Shown here in pieces: positions 29,851 to 38,199 of a DNA stretch of 64,000 nt. The number at the start of each line of letters is the position of its first letter. The first letter of the stretch is position 1. The position numbers and the translations under genes are program-made. Location of the stretch: positions 2,666,001 to 2,730,000 of the forward strand of contig NZ_CP100762.1 of the NCBI RefSeq assembly GCF_024296665.1, written 5' to 3'. Origin of the DNA: Salinilacihabitans rarus. Lineage in GTDB: Archaea > Halobacteriota > Halobacteria > Halobacteriales > Natrialbaceae. The notes beneath the pieces are model-generated. The model saw only the letters and a program-made list of their open reading frames with translations. It had not been told where the DNA came from and made no database searches.

Positions 29851-31365
29851 CTACAGGTCGTAGAGGTCCCGGAACTTCCCGTCGACGTACGATAGGAAGT
29901 AGTCGGCCGTCAGCGGTTCGCCGGTCGCCACCTCGATCAGTTCCTCGGTGGTGTACCGCTGGCCGTGGCGGTGGACGTGCTCGGTCAGCCAGTCGCGTAT
30001 CGGCGCGAACTCGCCCTCGCGGACGAGGTCGTCGACCGCGAGGTCCTCGCGCATCGCGGCGTCGAGTTGGGCGGCCAGCACGCTCCCGACGGTGTAGTTC
30101 TGGAAGCGCGCGAAGCCGGACGACCAGTGGGTGTCCTGCAGGCACCCCTCGGCGTCGCTCTCGGGGCTCACGCCGAGGTACGACTCCATCTTCCGGTTCC
30201 ACTCCTCGGGAATCTCCTCGACGGGGAGGTGGCCCTCGACGAACGCGCGGTCGATCTCACAGCGCAGGAGCACGTGGAGGTGGTAGGTGAGTTCGTCCGC
30301 CTCGACCCGGATCGGATTGTCGGGGTCGACCCGGTTGACCGCGGCGTAGGCCTCGTCGACGGTGACGTCTTCGAGGCCGGGGAGGTGCTCTCTCACCGTC
30401 GGGAGGAAGAACTCCCAGAACGCCCGCGAGCGGCCGACGTGGTTCTCCCAGAACCGCGACTGGGACTCGTGGACGCCCGACGACCGCGAGGCGCCAAGCG
30501 GCGTGCCGTACTCCTCGTCCGGGAGGCCGAGCTGGTAGGTGGCGTGGCCGAACTCGTGGATCGTCGCCAGCAGCGCGTCGAGCGGGTCCTCGGGGTCGAA
30601 CCGGGTGGTGACGCGGGCGTCGAACTGGTTGCCCGCCACGAACGGGTGCGACGCGGTGTCGAGGCGGCCCCGGTCCCACTCGAACCCCAGTGCGTCGAGG
30701 GCGGCCTCCGAGAGCGTCCGCTGGCGCTCCTCGTCGTACTCGCGGCCGCGGAACGGCGACGGCAGGTCGCGGCCGCGTTCGCGGATCTCCTCGATCAGCG
30801 GGACGAGGTGCTCGCGCAGGTCGTCGAAGATCCGTTCGACGGTCTCCAGCGGGAGGTAGGGCTCGGCGTCCTCGAACAGCACCCGGTAGGGGTTCTCCGC
30901 GGGGTCGATCGCCCGCGCCCGCTCGCAGTGGAGGTCGATCAACTCGGCCAGCGCCGGCGCGAACCGCTCGAAGTCGTCGGCCTCCTTCGCCTCCTGCCAG
31001 ACCTGCTGGCTCTCGGTCCGGTGGCGCGCGAGCCGTTCGACCAGTTCCGCGGGCACCCCGGCGGCCCGCTGGTGTTCGCGGCGCAGTTCGCGGACGACCG
31101 CCGCGCGCTCGTCCGGGAGGTCGGCGCCGCGCAGCGTCTCGAGCCACTCGCCGACCGCGTCGTCGACGAGCAGGTCGTGTTCGACCGACGACAGCGTCGA
31201 TAGCTGCTCGGCCCGCGCCGGCGTCCCCCCGTCTGGCATCGTCACCCGCTGATCCCAGGCCAGCACCATCGACGCCTGCCTGACGTTCGCGAGCTTCCGC
31301 GACCGGTCGAGGAGTCGCTCGTACGCCCCCGGTTCGGCCGCCTGATCCTCGTCCGTGACCCCCAT
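29851..31365 (-). CDS. Carboxypeptidase Taq, M32 family (copy 1)
   Basis: This 504-residue zinc carboxypeptidase removes C-terminal amino acids. The active-site motif IHEFGHATYQLGL lies near residue 270, followed by GVHESQSRFWENHVGRS (third ligand Glu and conserved HES motif), RVEADELTYHLHVLLRCEIDR and DTHWSSGFARFQNYTVGSVLAAQL. The start MGVTDEDQAAEPGAYERLLD gives the expected family length (about 500). A paralogue lies at 34440-35966 on the same strand. Strong conservation of the catalytic parts in both suggests both are active. Confidence 0.95.
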   Translation of the reverse strand: MGVTDEDQAAEPGAYERLLDRSRKLANVRQASMVLAWDQRVTMPDGGTPARAEQLSTLSSVEHDLLVDDAVGEWLETLRGADLPDERAAVVRELRREHQRAAGVPAELVERLARHRTESQQVWQEAKEADDFERFAPALAELIDLHCERARAIDPAENPYRVLFEDAEPYLPLETVERIFDDLREHLVPLIEEIRERGRDLPSPFRGREYDEERQRTLSEAALDALGFEWDRGRLDTASHPFVAGNQFDARVTTRFDPEDPLDALLATIHEFGHATYQLGLPDEEYGTPLGASRSSGVHESQSRFWENHVGRSRAFWEFFLPTVREHLPGLEDVTVDEAYAAVNRVDPDNPIRVEADELTYHLHVLLRCEIDRAFVEGHLPVEEIPEEWNRKMESYLGVSPESDAEGCLQDTHWSSGFARFQNYTVGSVLAAQLDAAMREDLAVDDLVREGEFAPIRDWLTEHVHRHGQRYTTEELIEVATGEPLTADYFLSYVDGKFRDLYDL

Positions 31366-31423
31366 ATTTCGTCTCGAAAGAGTGAATCGAGGGACGTTAA
31401 GCTCTTGGGCCGATGACAGGCCG

Positions 31424-32167
31424 CTAGAACCCGCCGAACTTGTCCCGCCGGTAGAGGTCGAGTTCGGTCACCGACGAGCGCTCGCGCGTCGCGGCGAAGG
31501 CGATCGCCGCGGCCACCTCCTCGGGTTCGGTCACCTCGCCCGCGTCGAACCGCTCGGCGAAGGTGTCGCCGTCGGTCGTCTCGAACTCCGTGCGCACCTC
31601 CGAGGGGTTGACGACGGTGACGCCGACGCCGTCGCCGCCGACCTGCGCGGCGACGCTCTTGGCGAAGCCGCGCACCCACCACTTCGTCGCGGCGTAGACG
31701 GGGTTGAACGGTCGCGGGTACTGGCCCGCGAAACTCCCGACGAAGAGCAGGTGGCCCTCGCGCTCGCGGACGTGCGGGAGCGCCGCCCGCGTCGCGTAGA
31801 AGACGCCGTCGACGTTGGTCGCCTGCATCAGGCGGTACTCATCGGTCGGCAGCGACTCGACGTCGCTGCCCCGCGCCAGACCCGCGTTGTTCACGAGCAC
31901 GTCGAGTCCGCCGAAGGCGTCGACGGCCGCCTCGACGAGCGCCTCGACCTGCGCCTCCTCGCGGACGTCCGTCGGGACCGCGAGCGCCTCGACGCCGTGG
32001 GCGTCTTCGAGTTCGGCCGCCAGCGCCTCGATTCGGTCCTCGCTGCGCGCGGCGAGTGCCACGTTCGCGCCCTCGGCGGCGAGCGCGCGGCAGGTCGCCG
32101 CGCCGATGCCGGAACTCGCTCCCGTGACGATCGCCGCCGCCCCGTCGAGGCGTCTCTCGGATGCCAT
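31424..32167 (-). CDS. Short-chain dehydrogenase/reductase (SDR)
   Basis: This 247-residue NAD(P)-dependent oxidoreductase has the cofactor motif TGASSGIGAATC near residue 15, the NNAG motif in DVLVNNAGLARG near 90, a Ser in LFVGSFAGQY and the catalytic YAATK near 157. It is most like the general classical SDR group that includes YdfG- and FabG-like enzymes; Arg residues after the second strand (AARSED) suggest NADP. The substrate is unknown. The gene lies between the M32 gene and the Tm-1-like gene with small gaps on both sides. Confidence 0.9.
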   Translation of the reverse strand: MASERRLDGAAAIVTGASSGIGAATCRALAAEGANVALAARSEDRIEALAAELEDAHGVEALAVPTDVREEAQVEALVEAAVDAFGGLDVLVNNAGLARGSDVESLPTDEYRLMQATNVDGVFYATRAALPHVREREGHLLFVGSFAGQYPRPFNPVYAATKWWVRGFAKSVAAQVGGDGVGVTVVNPSEVRTEFETTDGDTFAERFDAGEVTEPEEVAAAIAFAATRERSSVTELDLYRRDKFGGF

Positions 32168-32236
32168 GCGCGTGACATCGCGTTCGAGGGGGTTCGGCCT
32201 TTCGGCGACGGGAAGGCGGAGGCGAGTGGAGGGCGT

Positions 32237-33463
32237 CTACGCCTCGGGACCGAGGCCGGCCTCGCGTACGTACTCGTCGAGTTGTTCGGCGATGGCCTCC
32301 GCGAACGCGTCGTCGTTGATCGCGGCGTCGAGTTCGAGCAGTTCGACGTCGTCGCCGAGGTTCTTCCGGAGCGCCTCGAACAGCGCCGCGTCGGCCTCGG
32401 GGTCGTGGAAGTCCTCGCCCTCCGCGTCGAGCATCGAGACGCCCCCGAGCGGGAGCGCGAGCGTCGTCGGCCCCGTCGCGGCGGTGAGCTTCTCGGCGAG
32501 GATCTCGCCGAGTTCGGCGTTCTCCTCGGGCGTCGTCCGCATCAGCGTCACCTGCGGGTTGTGGACGTGGAAGGTGCGCCCCTCGAACTCCGCCGGGACC
32601 GACTCGCGGGGCCCGAAGTTGACCATGTCGAGCGCCCCGGTCGAGACCACCTGCGGGGTGCCGGTCTCGGCCGCGGCGTCGAGCCGATCCGGGCCGGCGT
32701 TGAGGACGCCGCCGACGAGTTCGTCGGCCCACTCGGTGGTCGTCACGTCCAGTACGCCGTCGATGACCCCCTGGCGGACGAGGTCCTCCATCGCGCGGCC
32801 GCCGGTGCCGGTCGCGTGGAAGACGATCGTCTCGTAGCCGCGGTCTTCGAGGTACTCGCGGGCCGTCTGGACGCAGGGGGTCGTGACGCCGAACATCGTG
32901 ATCCCGATCGTGGGCCGGTCCTCGACCTCGACGTCGGGTTCGTTCGCGACCATCCCGACCGTCGCGAGGGCGGCGTTGGCGATCACCTTCCGCGAGAGCT
33001 GGTTGAGTCCCTCGATGTCCGCGACGGAGTACATCATCGCGACGTCTTTGGCGCCGACGTACGGCTCGGTGTCGCCCGAGGCCATCGTCGAGACCATCAG
33101 CTTCGGGACGCCCACGGGCAGCGCCCGCATCGCCTCGGTCGCGATGGAGGTGTTGCCGGAGCCGCCGAGGCCGAGTACTCCGTCGAGGACGCCCGCCTCG
33201 TGCAGGCGCGTCGCGACGGCCGCGGCACCCTCGCCCATCGCCGTCATCGCCTCGCCGCGGTCGGCGTCCTCGCGCAGGCGTTCGAGGGTGGTGTCGGCCG
33301 CTTCGGCTACCTCCGCGGCCGACGTGTCCGGCTCGATCTCGGGGTCGCCCATCACGCCGACGTCGACGACGTGGACGTCGACCCCCTGGGACTCGACGAC
33401 GTCCCGCGCGAAGCCGATCTCTTCGCCTTTCGTGTCTAACGTGCCGACGATGACGACCGCCAT
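32237..33463 (-). CDS. Tm-1-like ATP-binding domain protein (UPF0261)
   Basis: This 408-residue protein starts MAVVIVGTLDTKGEEIGFARD, the signature of the UPF0261/Tm-1 N-terminal family. Other marks are GLGGSGNTSIATEAMRALPV near residue 95, PYVGAKDVAMMYSVADIEGL near 140 and HATGTGGRAMEDLV near 225. The plant Tm-1 protein uses this domain to bind ATP and inhibit tobamovirus replication; microbial family members have no established reaction. Its start overlaps the stop of the next gene by one base (TGATG), so the two are co-translated. Confidence 0.85.
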   Translation of the reverse strand: MAVVIVGTLDTKGEEIGFARDVVESQGVDVHVVDVGVMGDPEIEPDTSAAEVAEAADTTLERLREDADRGEAMTAMGEGAAAVATRLHEAGVLDGVLGLGGSGNTSIATEAMRALPVGVPKLMVSTMASGDTEPYVGAKDVAMMYSVADIEGLNQLSRKVIANAALATVGMVANEPDVEVEDRPTIGITMFGVTTPCVQTAREYLEDRGYETIVFHATGTGGRAMEDLVRQGVIDGVLDVTTTEWADELVGGVLNAGPDRLDAAAETGTPQVVSTGALDMVNFGPRESVPAEFEGRTFHVHNPQVTLMRTTPEENAELGEILAEKLTAATGPTTLALPLGGVSMLDAEGEDFHDPEADAALFEALRKNLGDDVELLELDAAINDDAFAEAIAEQLDEYVREAGLGPEA

Positions 33464-34296
33464 CAGAGGTCGATCCCCTTGAACTCGCGGGCCTGATTCT
33501 CGATCGCCTCCTCGGTGGGCAGGCGTTCGAGGCTGGAGGCGCCGAAGAAGCCGACCACGCCCTCGGTGTTCTCGAGGACGTACGCGGCGTCGTCGGGCCA
33601 GGCGATCGGACCGCCGTGACAGATCACGAGCACGTCCTCGTCGACCTCCTTGGCGGCGTCGTGGTGGGCCTGTACCCGCTCGGCGGCCGCTTCGAGGTCG
33701 AGGGCGGTCTCGGCGCCGATGTCGCCCGACGTGGTCAGGCCCATGTGCGAGACGACGACGTCGGCGCCCGCCTCGGTCATCTCGCGGGCCTGCTCCTCGC
33801 TGAACACGTACGGACACGTCAGCATCTCCTGTTCGGCGGCCTCCTGGATCATGTCGACCTCCTTGTCGTAGCCCATCCCCGTCTCCTCGAGGTTCTGGCG
33901 GAAGCCGCTGTCCTCGTCGATGAGGCCGACGGTGGGGAAGTTCTGGACGCCCGAGAAGCCCCGCCGCTTCAGGTCCTCGATGAAGACGTCCATCTGCCGG
34001 AACGGGTCGGTGCCGTTGACCCCGGCCAGCACCGGCGTGTCCTCGACTACCGGCAGCACCTCGTGGCCCATCTCGACGACGATCTCGTTCGCGTCGCCGT
34101 ACGGCAACAGCCCCGCCAGCGACCCCCGGCCGTTCATCCGGTAGCGCCCGGAGTTGTAGATGATGAGCAGGTCGACGCCGCCGCGCTCGGCGAACTTCGC
34201 CGAGATGCCGGTGCCCGCGCCCGCGCCGACGATCGGTTCCCCGTTCGAGACGGTCTCCTCGAGTCGCTCGCGCGACTCCTCGCGTGTGAATTCCAT
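33463..34296 (-). CDS. PEP-hydrolase-like TIM-barrel protein, Tm-1 partner
   Basis: This 277-residue TIM-barrel protein is of the phosphoenolpyruvate-hydrolase-like family (PF09370 type). The features are GEPIVGAGAGTGISAKFAERG near residue 20, LLIIYNSGRYRMNGRGSLAG near 45, LAGVNGTDPF near 90, FPTVGLIDEDSGFRQNLEE near 120 and DVLVICHGGPIAWPDDA near 225. In plants and fungi this domain is fused to the Tm-1-like domain, whereas here it is a separate gene directly upstream. A minus-strand TATA-like GGTATATG (34322-34329) lies about 27 bases before the start, so the two-gene unit is leaderless. The reaction is unknown. Confidence 0.85.
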   Translation of the reverse strand: MEFTREESRERLEETVSNGEPIVGAGAGTGISAKFAERGGVDLLIIYNSGRYRMNGRGSLAGLLPYGDANEIVVEMGHEVLPVVEDTPVLAGVNGTDPFRQMDVFIEDLKRRGFSGVQNFPTVGLIDEDSGFRQNLEETGMGYDKEVDMIQEAAEQEMLTCPYVFSEEQAREMTEAGADVVVSHMGLTTSGDIGAETALDLEAAAERVQAHHDAAKEVDEDVLVICHGGPIAWPDDAAYVLENTEGVVGFFGASSLERLPTEEAIENQAREFKGIDL

Positions 34297-34439
34297 GCAC
34301 GACTGACGTCGACACGCGGGGACATATACCTACGTCGTGGTTCCCGCGACCGTGCCGTCGACGGAACGTATATGGCGCCTGAACGGTCGGCGAGAACAGA
34401 GAGTCGCGGTTCGCGGGCGGTCGTCCCCGGGGCCGGGGC

Positions 34440-35966
34440 TCAGTAGCCGTCGAGGTCGTACAACTCGCCGTACTTCCCCTTCGCGTACTCGAGGAAGTGG
34501 TCGGCGGCGTACTCCTCGCCCGTCGCCTCCTCGATCAGGTCGGGCGTGGTGTAGCGCTTGCCGTGGCGGTGGACGTTCTCGCGCAGCCAGCCGTTGAGCC
34601 GGTCGAAGTCGCCGGTGCGGACGTCCCCGGAGAGGTCGCCGAGTTCGTCCTCGGCGGCGGCGTACAGTTGCGCCGCGAGCACCGACCCCAGCGAGTACGT
34701 CGGGAAGTAGCCGAACGAGCCGTGGCTCCAGTGGATGTCCTGCAGACACCCCTCGGCGTCGGTCTCGGGGCGGACGCCGAGGTACTCCTCGTACTTGTCG
34801 TTCCAGACCTCGGGCACGTCCTCGACGTCGAGGTCGCCCGAGATGAGGTCGCGTTCGATCTCGAAGCGGATCACGATGTGGAGGTGGTAGGTGAGTTCGT
34901 CCGCCTCGACCCGGATGAGGTTGTCGTCGTACACCTGATTGGCGGCCTCGTAGGCCTCCCCGGGGCCGACGTCCTCGAGTTCGGGGAACCGCTCGCGAGC
35001 GGTCGGCAGGAAGTACTCCCAGAAGGCCTTCGAGCGGCCGACGTGGTTCTCCCAGAGCCGGGACTGGGACTCGTGGACGGTGAGGTCGCGCGACTCGCCC
35101 AGCGGCGTCGCGTACCCCTCGTCGGGGAGCCCGAGGGTGTAGTTGGCGTGGCCGAACTCGTGGATCGTCGAGGTGAGCGAGCCCAGCAGGTCGGACTCGT
35201 CGAACCGCGTCGTCACGCGGGCGTCGAACTGGGTGCCCGAGGAGAACGGGTGCGGCGCGGTGTCGAGGCGGCCCCGGTCCCACTCGTACCCCAGCGCGTC
35301 GAGGGCGTCGCGGGCGAGCGCCTCCTGGTCGTCGTCTGCGAAGGTACCCGAGAAGGCGTCGGTGGCGAGGTCGGCGTCGCCGTCCTCGATCGCCTCGATC
35401 AGCGGCACGAGTTCGTCGCGCAGGCGTTCGAGTACCCGCTCGGCCGTTTCGAGGTCGAGATAGGGCTCGTAGTCGGCGAACAGCACCGCGTACGGGTCGG
35501 CGTCGGGGTCGATGTGGTTTGCGTACTCGCGTTTGAGTTCGACGAGTTTCTCGAGCGTCGGCGCGAAGGCCTCGAAGTCGTCCTCCTCTTTGGCCTCCTT
35601 CCAGACGGGGTGGGCGTTCGAGGTCGTCTCGGAAATCTCCTCGACGAGTTCGCTCGGGACGCTCGTCGCCCGGTCGTACCGGCGTCGCACCTCGCGGACG
35701 ACCGCCGCCCGCTCGCCGGAGAGGTCCTCGCCCTCGAGTTCGTCGAGCAACTCGCCGGTCTCGTCGGCCGTCAGCAGTTCGTGGCCGACCGACGACAGCG
35801 TCGACAGCTGTTTCGCCCGCGCGGGCGTCCCGCCCTCGGGCATCACGACCTCCTGATCCCAGCGGAGGACCCCCGCGGCGTTCTGGACGTTCGCGATCCG
35901 TTCGACGCGCGATTCGAGTTCCTCGTAGGCGTCGCCCTCCGCGGACCGTGCTTGATCGGTGGACAT
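34440..35966 (-). CDS. Carboxypeptidase Taq, M32 family (copy 2)
   Basis: This 508-residue paralogue of the protein at 29851-31365 has IHEFGHANYTLGL near residue 267, LTVHESQSRLWENHVGRS, RVEADELTYHLHIVIRFEIER and DIHWSHGSFGYFPTYSLGSV. The start MSTDQARSAEGDAYEELE at 35966 matches the length of the other copy; longer readings upstream lack conserved sequence. The copies align over their full length but differ at many positions, so this is an old duplication. Poly-T at 36046-36052 lies in the upstream gap. Confidence 0.95.
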   Translation of the reverse strand: MSTDQARSAEGDAYEELESRVERIANVQNAAGVLRWDQEVVMPEGGTPARAKQLSTLSSVGHELLTADETGELLDELEGEDLSGERAAVVREVRRRYDRATSVPSELVEEISETTSNAHPVWKEAKEEDDFEAFAPTLEKLVELKREYANHIDPDADPYAVLFADYEPYLDLETAERVLERLRDELVPLIEAIEDGDADLATDAFSGTFADDDQEALARDALDALGYEWDRGRLDTAPHPFSSGTQFDARVTTRFDESDLLGSLTSTIHEFGHANYTLGLPDEGYATPLGESRDLTVHESQSRLWENHVGRSKAFWEYFLPTARERFPELEDVGPGEAYEAANQVYDDNLIRVEADELTYHLHIVIRFEIERDLISGDLDVEDVPEVWNDKYEEYLGVRPETDAEGCLQDIHWSHGSFGYFPTYSLGSVLAAQLYAAAEDELGDLSGDVRTGDFDRLNGWLRENVHRHGKRYTTPDLIEEATGEEYAADHFLEYAKGKYGELYDLDGY

Positions 35967-36109
35967 CGAATCGAAATACTCGTGGCCGGCCAAAGAAGTT
36001 CGCGTTTCGCTGTCACCCCCCAACCGGGGGACAGTAGGCGCCAGTTTTTTTCGTACTCGGACAGTACTCGCAGAGCGACGCACGCCCCTCCACGAATCCC
36101 CCGAGAGCC

Positions 36110-36970
36110 ATGTCCCTGTTAGCACTCCTCGCACTCGTATCGCTGATCGTCGTCGGACTGGCCGTTCCGACGTGCGCGGTCTGTGGAGTCAACCCGCTCG
36201 TGCTCCTCCGCGAGCGGGGCGAACTCCGCGCGCGAGCGATCGAGGTGAGCCCCTACGTCGCCGTCCTCGGGGCCGTCTACCTCTTCAACCGGTGGTCGCA
36301 CGCGGGCGGCCAGCGCGTCTCCGAGGCGGTCGGCCTGCACATCACCGACGCCCTCTACGCCGTGGAAGGCGACTTCGTCGCGGCCCTGCAGGCGGCCATC
36401 CCGCCCGGGCTGACCGGCTACTTCTCGTTCGTCTACCTGTTCGGCTTCACCTTCCTGCTCGTGTTCCCGATTCTGGCGTACCTGGTCCACCCCGCCCGGC
36501 GGCCGCTGAAGGAACTCTTCGTCGCCTACGCGGTCAACTACGGCGTCGGCGCCGTCTGTTACGTCCTCTTCGTCGCCCAGGGGCCGCGGAAGGTCCTCGC
36601 CACCGTCGGCGCGCCGATGTTCGAGCGCTACCCGGAGGTGGTGACGCTCACCGCGGCGGTCAACACCAGCACGAACGTCTTCCCGTCGCTGCACACCTCG
36701 CTCGCGGTGACCGTGGCGCTGTTCGCCTGGCGGACCCGCGCCCGGTACCGCCCGTGGGCGTGGCTCGCGACGTTCCTCGCGGCGAACGTCCTCGTCGCCA
36801 CGATGTACCTCGGCATCCACTGGCTGGTCGACGTGGTCGCGGGGGTCGTCCTCGCCGTCGCCAGCGTGCTGATCGCGCTGACCGTCGTCCGGGCGGACGA
36901 GGGCGAGCGGGACGGAGAGCGGGCCGGGGGCGCGGCCCGGGCGGTCGAGTCGGCGTCGGCCGGCGACTAG
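36110..36970 (+). CDS. PAP2-type membrane phosphatase/phosphotransferase
   Basis: This 286-residue membrane protein has about six hydrophobic segments. The three PAP2 motifs are recognisable in the variant form seen in inositol phosphotransferase-like members: GPRKVLATVG near residue 162, VFPSLHTSLAVTVAL near 200 (His in PSLH) and YLGIHWLVDVVAG near 238 (catalytic His). Such enzymes dephosphorylate lipid phosphates or transfer phosphate head groups at the membrane. An N-terminal segment with PTCAVCG follows the first hydrophobic span. The stop overlaps the convergent M20 gene by four bases. Confidence 0.88.
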   Translation: MSLLALLALVSLIVVGLAVPTCAVCGVNPLVLLRERGELRARAIEVSPYVAVLGAVYLFNRWSHAGGQRVSEAVGLHITDALYAVEGDFVAALQAAIPPGLTGYFSFVYLFGFTFLLVFPILAYLVHPARRPLKELFVAYAVNYGVGAVCYVLFVAQGPRKVLATVGAPMFERYPEVVTLTAAVNTSTNVFPSLHTSLAVTVALFAWRTRARYRPWAWLATFLAANVLVATMYLGIHWLVDVVAGVVLAVASVLIALTVVRADEGERDGERAGGAARAVESASAGD

Positions 36971-38043
36971 GGCCGCGGCCACGACTCGGCCGCCCGCCGG
37001 TAGATCCCGTAACACCGTTCGAGGACCTCGATCGAGACGCTCTCGTCGGCGGTGTGGGCCTCGCCAGGCTCCGCGGCCCCGCAGACCACGCACTCGGTCC
37101 CCGCCGCCGAGAGCCACCCGGCGTCGGTCGCGTGGGGCTTTGCCACCGCCTCGGGCGACCCCGACTGCGCCGCGTCGGCGGCGTCGAGAACCGCCTCGAC
37201 GAACGCCTCGTCGGTACACGCCATCGGCGGCAGGTCCTGGTCGACGGTCCACTCGACGCCCTCGATCCCCTCGACGCGTTCGAGGGGGGTGCGCTCGCCC
37301 GGCACCGTCCGCTCGTCGACGGTCACCTCGCAGCGCTCGGGGACCACGTTCATCGCCGTCCCGCCCTCGATCCCGGTGACGACGACGCTCCCCGCCAGAG
37401 CCTCGCCGGCCACCTCGACCGACGGGGGTTCGACGTCGCGCACGAGCGAGACGGCGTCCGTCGCGCGGTAGACGGCGTTCGCGCCCGCCTCCGGTTCGCT
37501 CGCGTGTGCCGCCGCGCCGCGGGCGACGATCGTACTCCCGCGACGGCCCTTGTGGGCGACGGCGACGTCCGTGACGCCCGCCGCGGAGTAGCCCGTCGAG
37601 CCCTCGCCGACGACGGCGTAGTCGGGAGCGAAGCCGTTCTCGATCGCGTAGCGGGCGCCGACGCCGCCGTCTTCCTCGCCGACGAAACTCGCGAAGACGA
37701 GTTCGCCCGCCGGGTCCGCGTCCCGGAAGCCGACGGCGGCGGCCGCGAGCGACCCCTTCATGTCGGCCGTCCCGCGGCCGTGGAGGCGGCCGTCGCGCTC
37801 TTCGACGACGTACTCGCCGTCCTCGACCTGCGCGTCGTCCGGCGGGACGACGTCGTGGTGGCCGACGAGCGCCACCCGGTCGCCGGAGCCCTTCCGGGCG
37901 AGCACGTTCCCGGCGCCGTCTCTGGTCACGTCGGCGTCGGTCTCGCGTCGCAGCCACTCCTCCAGATAGTCGCCGGCGGCCGTCTCGTCCCCGTGGCTCG
38001 GGATCGAGACGAACTCGCGGGCGAGCGTCGTGAGGTCGTCCAT
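36967..38043 (-). CDS. M20-family peptidase (ArgE/DapE/Acy1-type)
   Basis: This 358-residue zinc amidohydrolase starts at MDDLTTLAREFVSIPS. Metal-binding motifs are VALVGHHDVVPPDD near residue 70 (first His with Asp), GRGTADMKGSLAAA near 95, FVGEEDGGVGAR near 125 (catalytic and ligand Glu) and VVGEGSTGYSAAG near 150. The dimerisation domain follows the HKGRRGS segment, and the last ligand His is in GEAHTADESVSIEVL. It may be an acetyl-lysine or acetyl-ornithine deacetylase-like enzyme or a dipeptidase. The genome context gives no clue, because no arginine or lysine genes are nearby. Confidence 0.88.
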   Translation of the reverse strand: MDDLTTLAREFVSIPSHGDETAAGDYLEEWLRRETDADVTRDGAGNVLARKGSGDRVALVGHHDVVPPDDAQVEDGEYVVEERDGRLHGRGTADMKGSLAAAAVGFRDADPAGELVFASFVGEEDGGVGARYAIENGFAPDYAVVGEGSTGYSAAGVTDVAVAHKGRRGSTIVARGAAAHASEPEAGANAVYRATDAVSLVRDVEPPSVEVAGEALAGSVVVTGIEGGTAMNVVPERCEVTVDERTVPGERTPLERVEGIEGVEWTVDQDLPPMACTDEAFVEAVLDAADAAQSGSPEAVAKPHATDAGWLSAAGTECVVCGAAEPGEAHTADESVSIEVLERCYGIYRRAAESWPRP

Positions 38044-38199
38044 GCGGGCCCTCCGTCGGCGGGTCAACTAAAGCCCACGGCGCGGCGCGAGTTCCTCCGG
38101 CGTGGCAACCGGTTCCTGTGAGCCTCCCCGCCCGCCTCCGGCGATCCCATCCCCGCCGTCCCCGCAGCCTTTTACGCGCACGCGACCAACCGGCGGGTA

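Noticed and set aside
36046-36052. Poly-T run as transcription terminator
   Set aside because: It lies upstream of both divergent genes (M32 copy 2 and PAP2), where a terminator is not needed; it is more likely part of promoter DNA.
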